From contig JACPYS010000038.1 of the NCBI GenBank assembly GCA_016195915.1, positions 62,001-126,000 of the forward strand: a stretch of DNA of 64,000 nt. Direction: 5' to 3'. This DNA comes from Betaproteobacteria bacterium (GTDB lineage: Bacteria > Pseudomonadota > Gammaproteobacteria > Burkholderiales > SG8-39). The notes under the pieces are model-generated. The model saw only the letters and a program-made list of their open reading frames with translations, did no database searches and had not been told where the DNA came from. Below are positions 58,871-64,000 of this stretch, piece after piece; position 1 is the first letter of the stretch; every line of letters starts with the position of its first letter. The position numbers were made by a program, and so were the translations under genes.

Positions 58871-59627
58871 ATGCGATGACCTCGCTCTTGATCGCCGTCC
58901 ATGCATGGTCTGCGATCGCGTGGAACTCCTGCGTGACGATCATGTCGAGAGTGCGCGGCCGTGGCAGCATGACCGGGATGATCTCCCTGATCCGGCCCGG
59001 ACGCGCGCTCATGACGACAATGCGGTCGCCGAGCAACACCGCCTCCTCGATCGAATGCGTGACATACACCACCGTCTTGCGATACTGGTCCCAGATGCGC
59101 AGCAGTTCGATCTGCATCACGGCGCGGGTCTGCGCGTCGAGCGCGGCCAGCGGCTCGTCCATCAGCAGGACCTCCGGGTCATTGGCAAGCGCGCGCGCAA
59201 GGGCGACGCGCTGCTGCATGCCTCCCGAGAGTTCGTGAGGGTAGGAATCCTCGAAGCCCTTCAGCCCTACGGCGTCGATCAGGCCGCGCGCGTGCTCGAG
59301 CCGCGGTTTCTTCGCCATGCCGCGCACTTCGCGCCCGAAGGCCACGTTTTGCAGCACCGTGCGCCACGGAAACAGCGCGTACTTCTGCCACACCATGGTG
59401 GTGAGCGGGCCGCCGGAATGGCGTTCGCCCTCGAAATCGATCGTACCGCCGCTCGGCGGCTCGAGCCGGCCGATCAAGAGCAGCAGCGTGGACTTGCCGC
59501 AGCCGGACGGCCCGAGGATGGTGAGGAACTCGTTTTCCGCGACGTCGAGCGATATGTCTTCGAGCGCGCCCAGTTCGCGCCCGCGTGCCCGATAGGTCTT
59601 TCCTACGTTGCGGATACACACGCGCAC
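58863..59627 (-). CDS. ABC importer ATP-binding protein (SsuB/TauB-like)
   Basis: A GTG start gives 254 residues. Walker A GPSGCGKSTLLLLIGRL, Q-loop MVWQKYALFPWRTVLQN, signature LSGGMQQRVALARALAN, Walker B VLLMDEPLAALDAQTR, switch His VVYVTHSIEEAVLLGDRIVV. It is the first gene of the importer-UbiD operon (ATPase, permease, receptor, UbiD). The 119 bases before it, up to the esterase gene stop, show no recognisable gene. Confidence 0.92.
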   Translation of the reverse strand: MRVCIRNVGKTYRARGRELGALEDISLDVAENEFLTILGPSGCGKSTLLLLIGRLEPPSGGTIDFEGERHSGGPLTTMVWQKYALFPWRTVLQNVAFGREVRGMAKKPRLEHARGLIDAVGLKGFEDSYPHELSGGMQQRVALARALANDPEVLLMDEPLAALDAQTRAVMQIELLRIWDQYRKTVVYVTHSIEEAVLLGDRIVVMSARPGRIREIIPVMLPRPRTLDMIVTQEFHAIADHAWTAIKSEVIAYA

Positions 59628-59746
59628 GGACGGCTCATCCGGTTGCCCCTTTCGCTTCGTCGATGCACTTCTCCAGCACCTTGAAAAACCGCCCGACGAG
59701 GAACTTCACCGCGCCGGGAGCGCATCGATCCCCAGCACGCTCTGTT

Positions 59747-60808
59747 TCATTTCATCAAACCGTTCTTCGCCATCCAGTCCTGTACCAGCTGCGCCACCTG
59801 GTCGGAGTTTCTGTCCATCATCAGCATGTGCGAGTTGCCGCGCATGCCGGCCTTGGGCAGGTCGATGCGATCCACGATGCCGCCTTGCGCGCGCAGCGCC
59901 GCTTCGAATTTGTCCAGGTTCGGCGTGATGCGTTTGAACAGGTCCTGCCGGTCGAGGTAGTCGCCCCAGATAAAGAGGTGCGGCACCCCCTTCAGCGCGC
60001 CGAGGTTCGTCTTCGCCGGGTCGGGCGCGCCGGAGGGCTCCACCGCGATCACCGCCCTCACCTTGTCGGGTGCCTTGAGCGCGGCGTTGAAGGTGAAGTT
60101 GCCGCCCGCCGAATGGACGATGACGACGCAGGGGCACACCTTCTGCACCAGCGCGTCGTAAGCGGCCTGGGTCGCCGCGTCGTTGGTGGCCCAGCGCGGA
60201 ACGCCTTGCTTAACGAACTGATCGAAGGCTGCCACCGGAAACAGCGTTCCTTCAGCGTGCGCCCTGCGCTTCGCCGGATCGGCAGCGTAGGAATCGGCCG
60301 GCCCGATGCGGAACAGCTCCCAGGCTTCCTTTTTGGCGCGGAAAAACGGCTCGGTCTTGAAGATCTCCGGGTAGCGCGCCCAGGAAGCGCGGCCGCGCTC
60401 GACCGCGTCCGACACGTAAACGTCATGGCCGGCCTTGAGGAAAAACTGCTGCCAGCCGGGCTGGCCGTCGGGCTTGGTTTCCCAGGTCACGCCCGACAGG
60501 CCGCCGCCATGCCACATCAGCAGCGGATACTTCGCGCGCGCGTAGGCGCCGAATAGCTTGACGTACTGGACGTACATCTGCTCGACTTCGTAATCGCCGT
60601 TCGGATCCACCTTGAACGGCGGCGCCCCGGCAGTGAAGACGATTTCCTTTGTCGGTAGGCCGGAAAGCGTCACCTGCCGCCCCCCGATATGGAAGCTCCC
60701 CACTTCGGCGACGCCGTAGTGACTGCGTCCCGCTCCGCGTTCTGCGGGTTGATGGGCACATGCGGCGAGCACCGCGGCTGCTGCGGTCAGGAACAATGTT
60801 CTTTTCAT
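59747..60808 (-). CDS. Alpha/beta hydrolase lipoprotein (esterase-like)
   Basis: A 353-residue protein with a lipobox (TAAAAVLAACAHQP, Cys17), so an exported lipid-anchored enzyme. YPLLMWHGGGLSGVTWETKP is the oxyanion region, VCPCVVIVHSAGGNFTFNAA the nucleophile elbow (H-S-A-G-G), and MRGNSHMLMMDRNSD near the end provides the His. Such enzymes split esters or act on polymer-like substrates. It reads in the same direction as the importer operon and the iclR gene, which lies 18 bases upstream, and could release the acid that the importer takes up (inference). Confidence 0.8.
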   Translation of the reverse strand: MKRTLFLTAAAAVLAACAHQPAERGAGRSHYGVAEVGSFHIGGRQVTLSGLPTKEIVFTAGAPPFKVDPNGDYEVEQMYVQYVKLFGAYARAKYPLLMWHGGGLSGVTWETKPDGQPGWQQFFLKAGHDVYVSDAVERGRASWARYPEIFKTEPFFRAKKEAWELFRIGPADSYAADPAKRRAHAEGTLFPVAAFDQFVKQGVPRWATNDAATQAAYDALVQKVCPCVVIVHSAGGNFTFNAALKAPDKVRAVIAVEPSGAPDPAKTNLGALKGVPHLFIWGDYLDRQDLFKRITPNLDKFEAALRAQGGIVDRIDLPKAGMRGNSHMLMMDRNSDQVAQLVQDWMAKNGLMK

Positions 60809-60826
60809 CGGATTCTCCTTCCAGTG

Positions 60827-61663
60827 TCAGACCCCCAGGAAATGCGCGACGGCTTTCACCGACGGTGCTCCCCACGATATGAGGTCGGCCGAATGCCTTA
60901 GCACTTCGCCGAAGCTGCCCAGCCGCGCCTCAGTGATCGTTTGAGTGCTGCCGGTGATGGCGATGCATCCTATCGCCTTTTGTTCACTGCGGATTGGCGC
61001 CGCCACCGCGTTGACGCCGATGAACGTGGTTTCCCGAGCAACGGCGTAGCCGTGGCGCTGCAGCGCTTCGAACTGCTTCTCGAGCACAGCGTAGCTGGTG
61101 ACCGTATGCACGGTAGGCGCTTTGAAGGGCTCTTCTCCAAGCAGCCGACGCCGCTCTTTCGACGGCAATTCGTTGAGCAGGATGATTCCCGCCGCCGAAG
61201 CGTGAAGCGGATTCCTCAGTCTGGTCTCGTACAAAGGGCTCAGGGGTTCCCTACCCTGGATGGCGTCGATGATGACGCGCTCGTGACCGACAAAAACGAT
61301 CAGGCACACGCTCTCATCGTAGCGCTCCCGCAGCGCGCGCAATTGTTCGCGTGCCTCTTGGCGTAACCGGTTCAAGGGGTGGTGCAGACTCTTCGGATAC
61401 AACGCCTGTGGCCCCGCGCAGACCCGCTTCGTGACCTCGTTTCGGTACACGTACCCGGTCGCCGACAGCTTCTGCAGCAATCGATGGGCAGAGTTAGGTT
61501 TGAGCCCCGCGGCATTCGCGATGTCGGCGACGCTCATCGGTGCGGCAGCTTCAATCAAGATCGCAATGATATGAAGCGATCGCTCGACCGCGCCACGCCG
61601 GGCTCCCGAGACCACCCGGTCTTCCTGTCTCACCGCACGGTTCGTCGCGGTCATCACGGTCAT
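60827..61663 (-). CDS. IclR-family transcriptional regulator
   Basis: ATG at 61663, with AAGAGGA just ahead, gives 278 residues; the open frame extends upstream but without a ribosome site. The winged HTH is AVERSLHIIAILIEAAAPMS, VADIANAAGLKPNSAHRLLQ, KLSATGYVYRN. The effector domain has YDESVCLIVFVGHERVIIDA, LRNPLHASAAGIILLNELPS and FIGVNAVAAPIRSEQKAIGC. IclR regulators commonly control aromatic acid catabolism. It lies divergent to the desaturase gene and upstream of the esterase/importer/UbiD genes, its probable targets. Confidence 0.92.
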   Translation of the reverse strand: MTVMTATNRAVRQEDRVVSGARRGAVERSLHIIAILIEAAAPMSVADIANAAGLKPNSAHRLLQKLSATGYVYRNEVTKRVCAGPQALYPKSLHHPLNRLRQEAREQLRALRERYDESVCLIVFVGHERVIIDAIQGREPLSPLYETRLRNPLHASAAGIILLNELPSKERRRLLGEEPFKAPTVHTVTSYAVLEKQFEALQRHGYAVARETTFIGVNAVAAPIRSEQKAIGCIAITGSTQTITEARLGSFGEVLRHSADLISWGAPSVKAVAHFLGV

Positions 61664-61790
61664 TCCTCTTGGCGCGCAATATTTCTCGGGTCGTATCGGC
61701 TTTCGCGTCGAAAACAGGACAGCGCTTGTTTCGTGAATGATGCGTAGCAGCAACACATTATGGATTAATCATGACGAAAAATATAGGCTA

Positions 61791-61819
61791 TTGACAATGT
61801 TTTTGGTGCATCATATCTT
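61791..61819 (+). promoter_or_regulatory. Sigma70-type promoter of the desaturase gene
   Basis: TTGACA (61791-61796), a 17-base spacer and TATCTT (61814-61819). It is the best promoter match in the window, in an AT-rich patch of the 235-base divergent gap. GATTAATC just upstream (61763-61770) is a candidate site for the neighbouring IclR protein. Confidence 0.65.
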
Positions 61820-61898
61820 CTTTTTCGGGTTCACGCGTTTTTCGCCATTTTCACTGAAGGCGGCAGCTGAGCAATGCGTGACAGGGGCGGAGAGTCGC

Positions 61899-62933
61899 AT
61901 GCGTCGCCCGCCGACCGCGCCGGAAACCAGGAGTCTGTGCGTGCAAATACCAGTCGCGAGCGAAATCGAGGATGCGAACGCCAGGCTCCTCCGGCAGCAG
62001 CGCGAGATCATCTCGAGGTCGGAGCTAAAGCCGCTCACCAAACGAAATGATATTTCGGGACTGGTGCGATTTGCGCTGCATCTTGCTGCGATCGTCAGCA
62101 CCGGGATGCTCGTATACGCCGCGCTTGACTCGTACTGGGTCTGGCCTGCCGTGGTCCTGCACGGAGTGCTCTTGAATCATCTGTTTGCCCCCGTACACGA
62201 GTGCTCTCATGGAACGGCGTTCAAGACGCGATGGTTGAACGAAGGCGTACTCTGGTTCTGCGGTGTGCTGACGATCTGGCCACCGCTATATTTCCGCTAC
62301 GACCATGCCGGCCATCATACGTATGCGCAGAGCAAGGGAAACGATCCCGAGCAGATTTTCCCGCCGCCCCGCACGCTTCTGGGCTACTTTTACGTTCTGG
62401 TCGGATTGCAACTCTGGGTGCGGACCTTCGGCTGGCTGTTTAATCACGCAGCAGGACGGGTTGCACCATTCAATCGCCGGTTCGTGCCGGAATCGGAGTT
62501 GCCGCGCATCTATTTCGAGGCCCGTCTGATGCTTGCAATTTATTCGTGTATCGCCGTGGCGTCGTATTGGCTGGGGTCGTGGAACGCAGTGATCTACTGG
62601 GTAGGGCCCCTGTTTCTGGTTTCGCCTGTGGCTCGAGCCCTGCGATTGGCAGATCACACGGGATGCGCCGAGGAAACGGACTTGCGCACCCTTGCGCGGA
62701 CCGTTCGGACCGATCCGTTTACGCAGTTCTTCTGCTGGAACATGAACTATCACTGCGAGCATCACCTCGCGGCCTCAGTTCCGTTCCACGCCCTGCCGAC
62801 GCTGCATAAGAAGGTGGGCCGGATACTGAACCCGGCCGATAAAGGATATCTCGCAGTTCAATGGGAGATCATGACGCGGCACGTTTCCGGCGTATTCCGG
62901 CGCAAGGTGGAGGACGGCGGCGTCAGAGCGTGA
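61899..62933 (+). CDS. Membrane fatty-acid-desaturase/hydroxylase-like protein
   Basis: ATG at 61899 follows GGCGGAGAG and gives 344 residues; the frame is open upstream. The three di-iron His boxes are complete: HECSH (100-104), HAGHH (136-140) and HCEHH (285-289). Membrane segments lie around LHLAAIVSTGMLVYAAL, WVWPAVVLHGVLLNHLF and AIYSCIAVASYWLGSW. The enzyme would use O2 to desaturate or hydroxylate a lipid-like or ring substrate. A Rieske ferredoxin gene follows at once and could donate electrons. Confidence 0.85.
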   Translation: MRRPPTAPETRSLCVQIPVASEIEDANARLLRQQREIISRSELKPLTKRNDISGLVRFALHLAAIVSTGMLVYAALDSYWVWPAVVLHGVLLNHLFAPVHECSHGTAFKTRWLNEGVLWFCGVLTIWPPLYFRYDHAGHHTYAQSKGNDPEQIFPPPRTLLGYFYVLVGLQLWVRTFGWLFNHAAGRVAPFNRRFVPESELPRIYFEARLMLAIYSCIAVASYWLGSWNAVIYWVGPLFLVSPVARALRLADHTGCAEETDLRTLARTVRTDPFTQFFCWNMNYHCEHHLAASVPFHALPTLHKKVGRILNPADKGYLAVQWEIMTRHVSGVFRRKVEDGGVRA

Positions 62934-62980
62934 AATCGCCTTGGACGTCCGCGGTCTTGAAGACGGCATCTGTAACGGCC

Positions 62981-63313
62981 ATGCACGAGGATTGGCATTA
63001 CGCGCTCGATGAGGACGAAGTCGAGGAAGAAGATGTGATGCCGGCGGTGATCTGCGATCAGAGGATCGCCGTATATCGGATAAGCGGCCGTATCTATGCA
63101 ACGGAAGATAGGTGTACCCACGGCGGGGCGGCGCTGTCGGAAGGTGTCGTCGTTGGCGACGTGATCGAATGTCCTCTCCACCAAGGGCGTTTTTGCATTC
63201 GTACGGGTCAACCGAGAGGTGGCCCGGTTCGACAGGCTCTGCGGACGTTTCCAACCAAAGTGGAGAACGGTCGGATATCCATCCGGATCACCGGCAGCGG
63301 GGCTGAGGAATAG
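62981..63313 (+). CDS. Rieske-type [2Fe-2S] ferredoxin
   Basis: The ATG at 62981 (MHEDWHYALDEDEVEEEDVM) gives 110 residues, the usual size; a GTG at 62930 overlapping the desaturase stop would add 17 residues. The cluster ligands are Cys45-x-His47 (EDRCTHGGAALSEG) and Cys64-x2-His67 (VIECPLHQGRFC), matching oxygenase-type soluble Rieske ferredoxins. The tail QALRTFPTKVENGRISIRI is typical. It probably passes electrons to the desaturase-like protein; no reductase gene is visible before the window ends. Confidence 0.9.
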   Translation: MHEDWHYALDEDEVEEEDVMPAVICDQRIAVYRISGRIYATEDRCTHGGAALSEGVVVGDVIECPLHQGRFCIRTGQPRGGPVRQALRTFPTKVENGRISIRITGSGAEE

Positions 63314-63388
63314 CGCGATATGTTTGCCGGCGCGTGCAACACACGAATCGCGTACTGGCCGCGGACCCGGCGCGCCCCGGTGTAGCGA

Positions 63389-64000
63389 ATGACCAACGCG
63401 GTCATCGCAGGAGAGCGTCTTGCCCATCCGGGTGCCGAGTACGCGAGCGCTTCGCTCGGGCAGTGCCAGCATTGCGGGTTCTGCACCCTGCATTGCCCGA
63501 CGTTCCTGCTGCTGCGCGATGAGCGGGACAGCCCCCGCGGGCGCGTGCGCTTCGCTGCGGAGATCCTCGAGACCGGGCGGCCGCCCACACCCGAAGCGGT
63601 GCGCCACATGGATCGCTGCCTGTCGTGCCTGGGCTGCTCGAGCGCATGCCCGTTCGGCGTGGACCACCAGCGGCTCTGGGACGAAAGTCGCGCGGCGATT
63701 GAGCGGGCGGGTGTGCGCAGCCTGCGCGAGCGCTTGTGGCGTCAGGCGCTTGCGCGGCTGCTCGTCTCGCCGAACTGGTTTCGGCTGATGCTCGGTGCCG
63801 CGCCGCTCGGGCGCGCGCTGCGCCCGCTCTTGCCGGCACAGCTTCGCCGTATGCTGGATGTTGCTCCGGTGCGCCGGTCGCCACCAAGAATCGCCGGGGC
63901 GCGTGTTTACCCTGCAATCGGGGAGCGCAGGATGCGGGTGGCGCTGCTTGCCGGGTGCGTACAGCAGGTGCTCGGCGCAGCGGTCGATGACGCCACGGTG
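63389..64000 (+). CDS. Glycolate oxidase iron-sulfur subunit-like protein (cut by window edge)
   Basis: ATG at 63389 and open to the end of the window, 204 residues. Two 4Fe-4S ferredoxin motifs are present: CQHCGFCTLHCP (Cys26, 29, 32, 36) and CLSCLGCSSACP (Cys77, 80, 83, 87). The later MRVALLAGCVQQVLGAAVDD is the start of the first CCG domain as in GlcF. GlcF carries electrons from a GlcD-type flavoprotein; glcD/glcE would be expected nearby but are not in the window. The 75 bases before it carry no other gene. Confidence 0.85.
   Translation, partial: MTNAVIAGERLAHPGAEYASASLGQCQHCGFCTLHCPTFLLLRDERDSPRGRVRFAAEILETGRPPTPEAVRHMDRCLSCLGCSSACPFGVDHQRLWDESRAAIERAGVRSLRERLWRQALARLLVSPNWFRLMLGAAPLGRALRPLLPAQLRRMLDVAPVRRSPPRIAGARVYPAIGERRMRVALLAGCVQQVLGAAVDDATV

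Noticed and set aside
1-64000. tRNA, rRNA, CRISPR arrays or phage structural genes
   Set aside because: I looked for cloverleaf-like ends, short regularly spaced repeats and phage motifs on both strands and saw none; a covariance-model search was not possible here.

Overview
The window is GC-rich, densely coded DNA from a Gram-negative bacterium, most likely a betaproteobacterium of the Burkholderiales/Rhodocyclales type. The evidence is the block tldD - nitrilase - yhdP - glnE - ilvE - zinc-finger protein - waaF (34.2-45.5 kb), an order I associate with Betaproteobacteria, plus three orphan Bug/TctC-type periplasmic receptors and NMT1-type ABC importers. No rRNA, tRNA or CRISPR array was seen. 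Statements about families rest on motif reading; no database search was run.

Layout. 0-4.1 kb: a cut-off isochorismatase-like hydrolase, an orphan HTH regulator, an M20 peptidase, and a Bug receptor paired with a tartrate/isopropylmalate-type dehydrogenase. 4.1-12 kb: an accessory 'graveyard' of toxin-antitoxin or defence-like modules (AbiEi-like/Fic fusion, broken vapBC, DUF4143 ATPase, nucleotidyltransferase pair, intact vapBC, prlF-yhaV) mixed with C-terminal fragments of ordinary genes. At least four of these fragments abut copies of one dispersed repeat, R1-R5. 12-20 kb: a dehydrogenase operon (GMC flavoprotein, gluconate 2-dehydrogenase subunit 3, a binding-protein/NHL-propeller fusion, a truncated FMN dehydrogenase) divergent from gntR - HpcH/HpaI aldolase - lactonase, then a perfect 50-bp palindrome. 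20-31 kb: a truncated vapC, a second Fic gene cut by a HEPN-MNT cassette, a catabolic cluster (acyl-CoA ligase, ICL/PEP-mutase-family lyase, Bug receptor, LeuC/LeuD-like hydratase, DsrE-like lipoprotein, haloacetate dehalogenase-like hydrolase), and a second copy of the HEPN-MNT cassette in direct orientation.

31-48 kb: an acetamidase/formamidase-like protein, a metal-type ABC receptor and permease without an ATPase, and the conserved core block ending in phosphomannomutase. 48-64 kb: a Bug receptor, an NMT1-type ABC importer followed by a MetH-like protein whose folate domain looks degenerate; then, on the other strand, UbiD-family decarboxylase, a second NMT1 importer, an esterase and an IclR regulator; then a desaturase/hydroxylase-like membrane protein, a Rieske ferredoxin and the start of a GlcF-like iron-sulfur subunit.

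How it works together (inference): much of the non-core DNA looks like uptake and breakdown of small carboxylates. The 22.6-28.2 kb cluster would suit hydration and cleavage of a substituted malate or maleate, with CoA activation of a product. The 55.7-61.7 kb cluster would suit import and decarboxylation of an aromatic or unsaturated acid. The catabolic cluster lies between two direct HEPN-MNT copies, and the 4-12 kb region shows repeated breakage at one repeat family. These two structures, and the MetH-like protein next to an importer, are the best leads.
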